Origin: Lachnospiraceae bacterium
Lineage (GTDB): Bacteria; Bacillota; Clostridia; Lachnospirales; Lachnospiraceae
Direction: 5' to 3'
Length of the DNA: 21,558 nucleotides
NCBI GenBank assembly: GCA_900751995.1
Contig: CAADTP010000016.1
Coordinates: 1-21,558 of the forward strand
Positions 8,003-15,504 of this stretch are shown here, in pieces (positions within the stretch are counted from its first letter, which is position 1; each line of letters begins with the position of its first letter). The translations under genes were made by a program, and so were the position numbers. The notes under the pieces were generated by a model that saw only the letters and a program-made list of their open reading frames with translations, made no database searches and had not been told where the DNA came from.

Positions 8003-9571
8003 ATGAAGAAAAGACGTGTAGCAAAATTGATAGCATTGAGCATGGTGGCGGCAACTTTACTGACAGGTGTCAATGTACAGGCAAAAGAGGAAAAAGTAGT
8101 TACGGCAATGACATCCATTGATCTGACTCCTGAACTTTGTGACCCTATAAAAAGTGGTCCGGACTTTCGTCTTTATGAAATGATTTATGATCCACTGGTG
8201 CGTTATGGAGAAAATGGAGAAATTAAACCTGCATTGGCAGAATCCTGGGATATCAGCAAAGATGGCACAACCTATACGTTTCATTTAAGAAAAGATGTGA
8301 AATTCTCAGACGGTACAGTGTTTAATGCAGACAATGTGATGTGGAATTATAACAGATGGGTGGAACAGGATGTGACCGGTAACTTTTCAGCCAAACTGGA
8401 AAATGTTACAAAGGTAGATGATTATACTGTAGAATTTAAGTTCGCAGAACCATGCTATACACTGCTGATCGAATTCAGCTATCCAAGACCATTCCGTTTC
8501 ACCTGTGAAAGTGCACTGGATGAAGACGGAGAATTTTGTCAGGAAGTGGGTACCGGAATGTGGATGATCGACAGTTATGAAAGCGGTCAGGAGGTTGTCC
8601 TGGTACCAAATCCTAATTATTACGGTGAGAAACCAAATATTGATAAAGTAGTTCTGAAACAGGTGGTAGACGGTGATGCCAGAGTGATGGCACTTCAGAG
8701 TGGAGAGGCAGATCTGAATCTTCAGGATATTCCATCCGAAAGCTTCAGTATTATCCAGGCAGATAAAAATTTATCGACAGAACAGCAGGTTTCCACACTT
8801 TCTTACTATCTGATCGAAAATTATGATACACCGGCGCTTCAGGATGTAAACGTACGTCAGGCACTGAATTATGCAACAAATAAAGAAAGCATTGTAAATG
8901 ATCTGCTGGATGGTTACGGCAATCCGGCAACCGGACTTATGTCTTCGACAGTTCCTTATGTAACAGAAGAAAACAGCAAGGGCTATCCATATGATCCGGA
9001 TAAAGCAAAGGAACTGTTAAAGGAAGCAGGATATGAGGATACAGATGGAGATGGTATTGTAGAAAAAGACGGAGAACCACTGAGCCTCAGACTGGTATTC
9101 CAGACTGAAGAATATGCTTCATGGAAATCTCTTTGTGAATTCCTGAAATCTGAATATGAGAAGGTCGGTGTAGGTATTGAACTGGTAGAAAAAGAATCCG
9201 CAGCTTACTATGATGAGATCTGGAACACCAGAGATTACGATCTGTGCATTTACCGCAGCTATGAAGATTCCTGGATGCCTCATGGATTCCTGAAATCAAT
9301 GTTCTATGCGGAAGATGGAGCAAAGGCAGTAAACTGGTACGATGAGGAGCTGAACAAAGATCTCGGAGAAGTATTAAAGACACAGGATGAAGAAAAGCGG
9401 ACGGAATTATACGATAAGATCCTCACACGTATCAATGATCAGGCAGTAACAGTGCCGCTGTATTATCCGAACCGTGATTATATCTATAACAATACCAGAC
9501 TGACCAATGTAGAGCTTGCACCGACTGCCTATGAAGGCATTAACTGGGCAACATTGGATGTAGTGGAGTAA
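8003..9571 (+). CDS. ABC importer substrate-binding protein (SBP family 5, NikA/DppA-like), secreted without a lipobox
   Basis: A 522-residue extracellular binding protein. The start at 8003 follows AAAGGAGAGG and begins a signal peptide: Lys/Arg-rich start, hydrophobic core IALSMVAATLLTG, and a V-Q-A site after residue 27. Family 5 features follow, such as YEMIYDPLVRYGENGEIKPA and LAESWDISKDGTTYTFHLRK then DVKFSDGTVFNADNV. There is no cysteine near the cleavage site (first Cys is residue 46), so it is not a typical lipoprotein, which is unusual for a Gram-positive binding protein. No C-terminal anchor is visible. It is expected to capture the substrate for the importer. The ligand is inferred only from the B12 control and the family (cobalt or nickel chelate, peptide or corrinoid-related compound). 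Confidence 0.93.
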   Translation: MKKRRVAKLIALSMVAATLLTGVNVQAKEEKVVTAMTSIDLTPELCDPIKSGPDFRLYEMIYDPLVRYGENGEIKPALAESWDISKDGTTYTFHLRKDVKFSDGTVFNADNVMWNYNRWVEQDVTGNFSAKLENVTKVDDYTVEFKFAEPCYTLLIEFSYPRPFRFTCESALDEDGEFCQEVGTGMWMIDSYESGQEVVLVPNPNYYGEKPNIDKVVLKQVVDGDARVMALQSGEADLNLQDIPSESFSIIQADKNLSTEQQVSTLSYYLIENYDTPALQDVNVRQALNYATNKESIVNDLLDGYGNPATGLMSSTVPYVTEENSKGYPYDPDKAKELLKEAGYEDTDGDGIVEKDGEPLSLRLVFQTEEYASWKSLCEFLKSEYEKVGVGIELVEKESAAYYDEIWNTRDYDLCIYRSYEDSWMPHGFLKSMFYAEDGAKAVNWYDEELNKDLGEVLKTQDEEKRTELYDKILTRINDQAVTVPLYYPNRDYIYNNTRLTNVELAPTAYEGINWATLDVVE

Positions 9572-9574
9572 AAA

Positions 9575-10327
9575 ATGTTTGAAAAGATCGAGAATAAATG
9601 GACAGAAGATTCCGGTGATTATGATGATATGATCCAAAAACAATTGAGTAACAAAAGAACGGTATCTTACTGGACAAAAGAATTGAAAAGACTTCTTGGA
9701 CCTGAGCCCCTTCGTATTTTAGAAGTGGGCTGCGGCCCGGGTTTTATGAGCATCATAGCAGCGCGTCTGGGACATGATGTAAAAGCGATCGATGGTTCAT
9801 CAGGAATGGTAGAAAAAGCCAGAAGGAATATGCGACAGTATCATCAGCAGGTGGAAATCTGTGAGGAAGATGGTGTAACTTTGCCATTGGAACAGGAACA
9901 AAGCTATGATGTGATACTTTCCAGAGATGCGGTGTGGACATTATATGATCCGGAAAAAGCTTTCAGACGCTGGAAGGCTGTATTAAAACCAGGTGGAAGG
10001 ATCATTTATTTTGATGGGGACTATCGGACCGTCGAACCCACATTAAAAAATAAGATCCATATGAAAATTGCTGATTTTCTTATTTATGTTACAGAAAGAA
10101 AAATATATGGATCTGACGTGAAGGAAAACAGTGGAATTTATGAAAAGCTGCCATTTACATCACAGAAGCGTCCGGAAGCGGACTTTCGGATATTAAAAAA
10201 GGTACGCTTTGCCAGGATCCAGATCAGAGAGAACCGCTGGCTAAACAGACCATGGACGATGGATTTCTGGAAATACGGATATCAGGGAAAAAAATTTATT
10301 GTAGTAGCCACAAAGAAGGAGAAGTGA
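9575..10327 (+). CDS. Class I SAM-dependent methyltransferase (first of a tandem pair)
   Basis: A 250-residue Rossmann-fold methyltransferase. Motif I ILEVGCGPGF lies at about 48-57 and the acidic residue that would hold the SAM ribose is Asp 73 in AIDGSSGMV. A post-motif segment R-D-A-V-W-T-L-Y-D-P-E-K-A runs from 117 to 129 and motif PGGRIIYFDGD follows. The start lies three bases after the binding-protein stop, with a GGAG overlapping the end of that gene, so expression is coupled to the importer. It shares the W-T-L-x-D-P motif at identical positions with the next gene, which suggests a duplication. Substrate unknown; a role in modifying the imported ligand is inference from the operon. 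Confidence 0.9.
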   Translation: MFEKIENKWTEDSGDYDDMIQKQLSNKRTVSYWTKELKRLLGPEPLRILEVGCGPGFMSIIAARLGHDVKAIDGSSGMVEKARRNMRQYHQQVEICEEDGVTLPLEQEQSYDVILSRDAVWTLYDPEKAFRRWKAVLKPGGRIIYFDGDYRTVEPTLKNKIHMKIADFLIYVTERKIYGSDVKENSGIYEKLPFTSQKRPEADFRILKKVRFARIQIRENRWLNRPWTMDFWKYGYQGKKFIVVATKKEK

Positions 10328-10328
10328 C

Positions 10329-11075
10329 ATGCAAAACGATAAGATCAAAGAGTACTGGGAAGGAGAAGCCGGCATTTATAGCGAAGGGATCAAGGCAGAA
10401 TTGAAAAGTGAAACAGCAGAAAACTGGAAGAATCTGATTCTGGAGTATGCGCCGGAAAAAGAACATCTGGAAGTACTGGACGTAGGCTGCGGGCCGGGAT
10501 TTTTTGAAATTATGCTGGGAAAAGAAGGACATCATGTGACCGGGATCGATATTACTGAAAATATGATCCATGAAGCAAAGGAAAATGTAAAGGCAGCAGG
10601 TTTATCCGCAGATCTGATGACTATGGACTGCCACAATCTGAATTTCCCGGATGAGACATTTGATATGGTTATCTGCAGAAATATCACATGGACGCTGGAC
10701 GATCCACAGAAGGCTTACAAGGAGTGGCTGCGTGTACTGAAAAAAGGCGGACGTCTTTTGGTATCGGACGCCTGCTGGTATCTGCATCTTTATGATGAAG
10801 AAAAGAAAAAGATTTACGAGGCACATGATGCTGCTATGTGGGAAAAATATGGAAGAGGTATCCATGCTCATGAAGATGCGGAAACAGGGAAAGAACTCAG
10901 CAGTAAGCTGTTTATGAGTGATAAAAAGCGTCCGGTATGGGATCTGGATTACATGATGGAGATCGGCTTTTCCAAAGTGTTTGCCCTGAAGGACATCAGT
11001 GATATTTCCAGAACTTCCATGGTACGTGAGCTGAACAAGCTGACACCTCAGTTTTTAGTGGGTGGAGAAAAATAA
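10329..11075 (+). CDS. Class I SAM-dependent methyltransferase (second of a tandem pair)
   Basis: A 248-residue methyltransferase with motif I VLDVGCGPGF at about 49-58, Asp 74 in GIDITENMI, C-R-N-I-T-W-T-L-D-D-P-Q-K-A at 116-129 and the KKGGRLLVSDACW strand. It starts one base after the first methyltransferase gene, behind AAGGAG, and is the last gene of the riboswitch operon. The two proteins are similar in length and in their SAM-binding half but differ in the C-terminal half, where substrate contacts usually lie. They may therefore act on different positions or form a heterodimer. The gene meets the alpha/beta hydrolase gene tail to tail. Confidence 0.9.
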   Translation: MQNDKIKEYWEGEAGIYSEGIKAELKSETAENWKNLILEYAPEKEHLEVLDVGCGPGFFEIMLGKEGHHVTGIDITENMIHEAKENVKAAGLSADLMTMDCHNLNFPDETFDMVICRNITWTLDDPQKAYKEWLRVLKKGGRLLVSDACWYLHLYDEEKKKIYEAHDAAMWEKYGRGIHAHEDAETGKELSSKLFMSDKKRPVWDLDYMMEIGFSKVFALKDISDISRTSMVRELNKLTPQFLVGGEK

Positions 11076-11109
11076 GCGGACCGGCGTTAAATAAAACGCT
11101 GGACCCGCT
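11067..11109 (-). terminator. Hairpin terminator of the alpha/beta hydrolase gene
   Basis: AGCGG (11075-11079) pairs with CCGCT (11105-11109). CCGGCGTT (11081-11088) pairs with AACGCTGG (11095-11102) with one G-U pair. Read on the - strand, the hairpin is followed by TATTTTTC. It covers the stop codon of the hydrolase and begins at the stop of the second methyltransferase. On the + strand there is no T run, so termination of the importer operon here is less certain. Confidence 0.5.
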
Positions 11110-11860
11110 CCATTGTGGTTTTTAGAATAAAGATATCCGTCAGTACATCACCGGTTTCCAGAGAATGGTTGGCGTTTTGGGTGAGAAAGAGAGGTACATC
11201 TTTCTGCGCTGCCAGTTCCCGGATGGAATTGGTTTCGGCCCAGGGATCTGCGGTGCCGTGGAAGGCGATGCTTCCGGCAAGTGGGAAGGAAAAGGTCTCT
11301 GCAAGAGGCGTGAACAGGATGCTTTTTACAGTCAGATCGTGTCGGGAAGCATAGGCTGAGGAGATGACTGTACCAATGCTTTTGGAAATAAACAGAATGC
11401 TGCCATAGGAATTCCAGTCGATGCTGCCTAAGGAGCGTTCTGTTTGTTCCAGGGCAAGGTCAAAGGCCTGTTTCATTTTTTCAGGATCTCCTTTGACATT
11501 TTCCGGGAGGGTGCCATAGGATACAGTGCGGATTTTGTAACCGTGTTTGCTGGCAAGGCGGCTGGTATAGTACAGAAGCGGCTTGTCGGCAGTGTATCCG
11601 ATGCCCGGAAAAACAACAGCTAATTTCGGGGCATTTTTATCTGCTCCGGCTGTATGAGCGGAAACTTTTGTATAGAGCATTTGCAGCTGAAGCTTTTCCT
11701 GAAGTTCCTTTAAGGTAATGGAGATCGTACAGGAATCGGATGGAAGATAATCATAATCAGTAACAACGCCGTCCTCTTCCATGGAATAAACAATGTGTGA
11801 GGAACCCATGAGCTCCATGTCTTCTTCAATATCTGAAAGTAATTCTTCGTATGATTTCAT
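11087..11860 (-). CDS. Alpha/beta hydrolase family protein
   Basis: A 257-residue protein with an N-terminal region of about 75 residues followed by an alpha/beta-hydrolase core. The nucleophile elbow is S-K-S-I-G around Ser 161, a variant of GxSxG. The probable acid is Asp 205 in HGTADPW and the catalytic His is 232 in NANHSLE, so the triad is complete. AVVFPGIGYTADKP at about 81-94 fits the oxyanion-forming strand and loop. The start is supported by AGAAGG a few bases upstream. The gene is convergent with the methyltransferases and divergent from the NifX/SlyD fusion. Substrate unknown; esterase- or thioesterase-like activity is the most that can be inferred. Confidence 0.85.
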   Translation of the reverse strand: MKSYEELLSDIEEDMELMGSSHIVYSMEEDGVVTDYDYLPSDSCTISITLKELQEKLQLQMLYTKVSAHTAGADKNAPKLAVVFPGIGYTADKPLLYYTSRLASKHGYKIRTVSYGTLPENVKGDPEKMKQAFDLALEQTERSLGSIDWNSYGSILFISKSIGTVISSAYASRHDLTVKSILFTPLAETFSFPLAGSIAFHGTADPWAETNSIRELAAQKDVPLFLTQNANHSLETGDVLTDIFILKTTMERVQRFI

Positions 11861-11912
11861 TTTAATTCAAACCTTCTTATTTAAAAAATCGTTTATTTTT
11901 ACAGATTCTTCT

Positions 11913-11941
11913 ATTATACTGGATTCATTGAATGACAGCAA
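11913..11941 (-). promoter_or_regulatory. Promoter of the alpha/beta hydrolase gene
   Basis: On the - strand a -35 TTGCTG (11941-11936) and a -10 TATAAT (11918-11913) are 17 bases apart, about 50 bases ahead of the start codon. Confidence 0.6.
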
Positions 11942-11998
11942 GAGGTTACTGTTCACTGGCAATGTCCTGCGAGGTGTTTTTGTGAGAGAAGTTAAACC

Positions 11999-12027
11999 TT
12001 GCTTTTATCCTGCCTGCACGATATACT
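11999..12027 (+). promoter_or_regulatory. Promoter of the NifX/His-Cys/SlyD fusion gene
   Basis: A -35 TTGCTT (11999-12004) and a -10 TATACT (12022-12027) are 17 bases apart, 38 bases ahead of the start codon. A TATAAT at 12030-12035 is an alternative -10 box but lacks a well-placed -35. Confidence 0.55.
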
Positions 12028-12064
12028 AATATAATACATATCTGATTAATGGAGGGTTTTACAA

Positions 12065-12940
12065 ATGAAAATTGCAGCAACATACGACAACGGAAATATT
12101 TTCCAGCATTTTGGAAAAACGGAGTTTTTCAAGGTGTACGAGGTAGAGGATAACAAGGTTATTTCCAGTGAAGTGATCAGCTCCAATGGCACCGGACATG
12201 GTGCACTTGCCGGACTTCTTGCAGAGCAGGGAATCAGCGTTCTGATCTGTGGAGGAATCGGCGGCGGAGCACAGAGTGCACTTGCTGAGGCTGGCATTGA
12301 GTTATGTTCCGGAGCACAGGGAGATGCAGACACAGCTGTGGATGCTTATCTGAAGGGCGAGCTGGTATCCACAGGTGTGAATTGTGATCATCACCATCAT
12401 GAGGATGGACATTCCTGCGGAAGCCATGAGGATGGACACTCCTGCGGCGGTCATGAAGACGGACATTCCTGCGGAGGATGTGGCGGCGGATGTGGTTCCC
12501 AGCCATCTATCACAGGTCCTAATGTCGGAAAAACCTGCCGTACACATTACAGAGGAACCTTTAATGACGGAACACAGTTCGATTCTTCCTATGACCGTGG
12601 CGAGCCACTGGAATTCATCTGCGGAGCAGGACAGATGATTAAAGGCTTTGATGCGGCAGTTGCAAACATGGAGGTTGGCCAGGTGGTAGATGTTCATCTG
12701 ATGCCTGAGGAAGCTTACGGTATGCCGAATCCGGATGCGATTTTTACACTTGAGATCGAACAGCTTCCGGGTGCTGAGGATCTTACTGTAGGACAGCAGG
12801 TATACCTCTCCAATCAGTATGGTCAGCCGTTCCCGGTTAAAGTTAACGCAAAAGATGAAAAAACCATTACTTTCGATGCTAATCATGAGATGGCAGGTAA
12901 AGAGCTGAATTTCAGAATTGAATTAGTAGAAGTGAAATAA
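12065..12940 (+). CDS. NifX-like domain + His/Cys-rich metal-binding repeat + SlyD-like FKBP prolyl isomerase fusion
   Basis: A 291-residue three-part protein. Residues 1-105 form a NifX/NifB-C-type domain (dinitrogenase iron-molybdenum cofactor family), with ATYDNGNIFQHFGKTEFFKV and VLICGGIGGGAQSAL. Residues 107-146 form a linker with four consecutive His and three copies of H-E-D-G-H-S-C-G-(G/S), then CGGCGGGCG. Residues 155-291 resemble SlyD: an FKBP core (HYRGTFNDGTQFDSS, GAGQMIKGFD), a chaperone insert-in-flap region, and DANHEMAGKELNF. SlyD proteins bind nickel and other metals and assist folding and metal insertion. This version places the metal-rich segment between domains instead of at the C-terminus. 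GGAGGG precedes the start and a terminator follows. A cytoplasmic metal chaperone or buffer is likely; which metal is unknown. Confidence 0.88.
   Translation: MKIAATYDNGNIFQHFGKTEFFKVYEVEDNKVISSEVISSNGTGHGALAGLLAEQGISVLICGGIGGGAQSALAEAGIELCSGAQGDADTAVDAYLKGELVSTGVNCDHHHHEDGHSCGSHEDGHSCGGHEDGHSCGGCGGGCGSQPSITGPNVGKTCRTHYRGTFNDGTQFDSSYDRGEPLEFICGAGQMIKGFDAAVANMEVGQVVDVHLMPEEAYGMPNPDAIFTLEIEQLPGAEDLTVGQQVYLSNQYGQPFPVKVNAKDEKTITFDANHEMAGKELNFRIELVEVK
12398..12478 (+). repeat. Three tandem 27-base repeats encoding the His/Cys metal-binding motif
   Basis: Units at 12398-12424, 12425-12451 and 12452-12478 each encode H-E-D-G-H-S-C-G plus Gly or Ser. They differ at a few mostly synonymous positions. 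Such in-frame repeats can expand or contract by slippage and would change the metal capacity of the protein. Confidence 0.9.
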
Positions 12941-12952
12941 GAAGGAACAGTG

Positions 12953-12990
12953 GGAGGTGCTGTATGGGAGCATATGGCATCTCCTTTTTT
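12953..12990 (+). terminator. Intrinsic terminator after the NifX/SlyD fusion gene
   Basis: A 14-base arm (12953-12966) pairs with 12971-12984, allowing three G-U pairs, around a four-base loop, followed by six T residues (12985-12990). It separates this gene from the UbiV-like gene. Confidence 0.85.
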
Positions 12991-13014
12991 GCCTGAAGGG
13001 AGGAAGCTTTCCTG

Positions 13015-14409
13015 ATGAGGATCTCTATGATACCATTTGGATTACTGTCCGGTTTTATGGATAGCAAAGAAATCCGGATCACAGAGCTGGGTGAAGATGG
13101 ATTTCGATTTCGGCTGGCAGAGGAATGCCCGGAATCGGAGCAGTTTCTGATCTATTTTTATGATATGAAAAAAGCCGGGTACAGGAGAGTGGAGATCCGG
13201 AAGTTTGGGATGAGTGCAGCAGAGGATCAATGCCTGCAGGATCAACAGCCAGTTGAAAAGAAAACCGGAAAATATTTTTACAGGGAATATTCTGTGAGAG
13301 TGGAACAGAAGGATTATGTACAGGAGGTTCGGCGGCTGGCCGGAGAGTACAACAGATATATCCGTCTGAAGCTGGATGGAGACGATGGAGAGCTGGCGAA
13401 ATCACTGACCGGTTATCCTGCGGAGCTGGATGAGATGCACTGCAGGAGTCTGGAGGAACAGAAGAAGCGGTGGTTTTTCAGAGAAAATGAAAAGGCTTCC
13501 GGAAATCCACAGGATACAATGGGTGCAGAAGAATTAAGGCTTTTGGATAATGCAGAGTTTGCCCTGGAATTAAACTGCACTTCCCTGTATGAAGAATATC
13601 TGTGCCAGCCGCTGCAGGCTTTTCTGGCGTCTTACTGGCAGAAGAATTATCTCACTCACAGTTATTTTGCAGGCCGGATACCGGACAGATTTTATATTGG
13701 AAATCAGTTCTGCCATAATCTGTTTCCGACAGAAGAGCAGCTTTTTTCTATCATGGATAAAGTGTATTTGGAGGGCTCGGAGATCACACTGGTATTTTCT
13801 TATATCCGGGAATTTATGCTTTCGTCTGTGGGAAAGCTTCTGGAAAAGGTGGATAACTGGTGCTGTATTCATGGGGTGAATGTGGAAATCGTAGTCAATG
13901 ACTGGGCCATGGTGGAAATGCTCTGTGGAAAAACATCCCGCCTGCATCCTGTTCTGGGCACATTGCTTAATAAACGAAAAAAGGATCCGCGAATGAAATA
14001 TAAATCCGGTGATACCTTATTATTTCAGCAAAACAGCCTGAATGCGGGGTTTTATCGGGATTTTCTGGCTGAAGAATTTCATATCCACAGATACGAATGG
14101 GAGTCCTGCGGATATCCACAGGAGCTTCCGCCGGGAAAAAACAGTCTGCATCTGCCTTTTTATCAGACAAACACTTCGCAGTACTGTCCATTGTATGCTT
14201 TGTGCACCACCGGAGATCGCGGTACACAGCAGCTTGCGGAGCACTGTCCGAAATTCTGTGAAAAATACGCACTGCTTTATCCGGAACATTTACACATGGC
14301 AGGGCGGTATAACTCCCTGTTTGGTGTGGATAAAACACTTCCGGAGTCAACGGAAATGTGGAAAAATATAAAAGGCACAAAGCCGGATCGCATTGTTGTT
14401 AATATATGA
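13015..14409 (+). CDS. UbiV-like peptidase U32-family iron-sulfur protein with long N-terminal extension
   Basis: A 464-residue protein. The first 220 or so residues match nothing I recognise. From about residue 226 it follows UbiV: F-Y-I-G-N-Q-F-C (Cys 233) where UbiV has YLGETVC, an ITLVFSYI strand, and VEIVVNDWAMVEML where UbiV has an IEANDLGA-type segment. A late cluster holds Cys 397, Cys 411 and Cys 415, with the last pair spaced C-x3-C. This mirrors the four [4Fe-4S] ligands of E. coli UbiV as I remember them (one early Cys, then C-x12-C-x3-C). The ATG at 13015 has AGGGAGG 11 bases upstream, a rather long gap; an ATG at 13027 is the alternative. It is followed by a UbiU-like gene, as in UbiU/UbiV pairs. 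Substrate unknown. Confidence 0.7.
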   Translation: MRISMIPFGLLSGFMDSKEIRITELGEDGFRFRLAEECPESEQFLIYFYDMKKAGYRRVEIRKFGMSAAEDQCLQDQQPVEKKTGKYFYREYSVRVEQKDYVQEVRRLAGEYNRYIRLKLDGDDGELAKSLTGYPAELDEMHCRSLEEQKKRWFFRENEKASGNPQDTMGAEELRLLDNAEFALELNCTSLYEEYLCQPLQAFLASYWQKNYLTHSYFAGRIPDRFYIGNQFCHNLFPTEEQLFSIMDKVYLEGSEITLVFSYIREFMLSSVGKLLEKVDNWCCIHGVNVEIVVNDWAMVEMLCGKTSRLHPVLGTLLNKRKKDPRMKYKSGDTLLFQQNSLNAGFYRDFLAEEFHIHRYEWESCGYPQELPPGKNSLHLPFYQTNTSQYCPLYALCTTGDRGTQQLAEHCPKFCEKYALLYPEHLHMAGRYNSLFGVDKTLPESTEMWKNIKGTKPDRIVVNI

Positions 14410-14487
14410 CAGGTGATGAGCAGGCTTCGAAGGTGGATCGCGAATATCCGTTTGACAAGAATACATTGCGGAAAAAAGGAACAGGAC

Positions 14488-15504
14488 ATGGAGAACAGTA
14501 TGAAAATAACAGCCGGGTTAGGCTCCATAGATGAATATGAACGTTTTGTGCAGGCAGGAGCAGATGAATTTTTCTGTGGCTATGTACCCTTTTCCTGGGC
14601 GGAAAAATACGGCACAGTAATGCCGTTAAATCGCAGGGAGGTTCTCTGCTGTAATGTTCAGCTTGGAGCATACAGTGAGCTGGAAATTCTTTCCCGGATG
14701 GTGAAAAAATATAAAAAGCCGGTGCATCTCACCTTCAATTCCCTGTATTATCTTCCGGAACAGTATCCGGAGATCGGAGATATCATAGAAAAGTGCATGG
14801 GAATTGGATTTCGAAGCTATATCATTGCAGATCCGGCGCTTCTTGTTTATCTGAAAAACAGGGGGATTTCCTGTGAGATCCATCTCAGCGGAGAGACGGG
14901 GGAAGTGAACAGTGAAATGCTGAAGATGTTCCGGCGCTTTCCTCTGAAGAGATTGATCTTTCATCGGAAAAACACGTTCCGGGATATGCAGTCTGTTATT
15001 GCATCTCAGAGAGAAGTGGAAAAACAGGCCGGGATCCGACCGGAGGCGGGAATGCAGTTCGAGGCCTTTGTGCTGAATGAAATGTGCCAGTTTACGGGAG
15101 CATTCTGTAATTCTCTTCACTGTGATGAGATGGGATATCTTTGCAGGGTGTCCTATTGGCTTGGAACTGTACGGAATGGTGATGCTGTTCCGGAAAAAAT
15201 AATGGCTCTTCAGGAGCAGGCGTGGGATCAGGAACCGGATCTGAAAGCATATGATGAATCCGGATATCTTTGTGGTGAGACAGGCTGTGGACTGTGTGCA
15301 CTGTATCAGCTGAAGCAGGCAGGGATCACGCATCTGAAGCTGGTTGGCCGGGGAAACTATGTGGATCACATGGAAAAAGATATCCGGAATTTGCGAAAAG
15401 CGTTGGAAATCCTGGACGCTGCAGAAAATGAGAGGGAATTTAAATGTACGTTAAAACGGATAGTGTTTCCGGCGGGGTGTAGCGAAAGTTGTTATTATCA
15501 GTAA
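14488..15504 (+). CDS. UbiU-like peptidase U32-family iron-sulfur protein
   Basis: A 338-residue U32-family protein. It opens with MKITAGLGSIDEYERFVQAG then ADEFFCGYV, the usual first strand and helix of the family's barrel. The cluster region is FVLNEMCQFTGAFCNSLHC (Cys 200-x6-Cys 207), then Cys 219. CGETGCGLC follows, with Cys 267 placed 11 residues before the G-I-T-H-L-K-L-V-G-R segment that matches the family's GI-x-SLKIEGR. This is the ligand pattern of UbiU, RlhA and TrhP, which perform oxygen-independent or prephenate-dependent hydroxylation of ubiquinone precursors or RNA. The ATG at 14488 is preferred for its AGGA site and because homology starts there; a GTG at 14413 would add 25 unconserved residues. 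Probable partner of the UbiV-like protein. Confidence 0.82.
   Translation: MENSMKITAGLGSIDEYERFVQAGADEFFCGYVPFSWAEKYGTVMPLNRREVLCCNVQLGAYSELEILSRMVKKYKKPVHLTFNSLYYLPEQYPEIGDIIEKCMGIGFRSYIIADPALLVYLKNRGISCEIHLSGETGEVNSEMLKMFRRFPLKRLIFHRKNTFRDMQSVIASQREVEKQAGIRPEAGMQFEAFVLNEMCQFTGAFCNSLHCDEMGYLCRVSYWLGTVRNGDAVPEKIMALQEQAWDQEPDLKAYDESGYLCGETGCGLCALYQLKQAGITHLKLVGRGNYVDHMEKDIRNLRKALEILDAAENEREFKCTLKRIVFPAGCSESCYYQ

Noticed and set aside
12398..12478. Regular repeats considered as a CRISPR array
   Set aside because: The 27-base units are contiguous, without spacers, and encode an in-frame metal-binding motif.
12302..12886. - strand open frame opposite the NifX/SlyD fusion
   Set aside because: The + strand is plainly coding across three known domains, and the repeats explain the open antisense frame.
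14413..14487. Longer start of the UbiU-like protein (GTG at 14413)
   Set aside because: It adds 25 residues outside the family's conserved start and has a poor ribosome site, whereas the ATG at 14488 is preceded by AGGA and starts the homology.
14626..15369. - strand open frame (247 codons) opposite the UbiU-like gene
   Set aside because: The + strand carries the conserved U32 motifs and cysteines. The - strand product has no recognisable domain.
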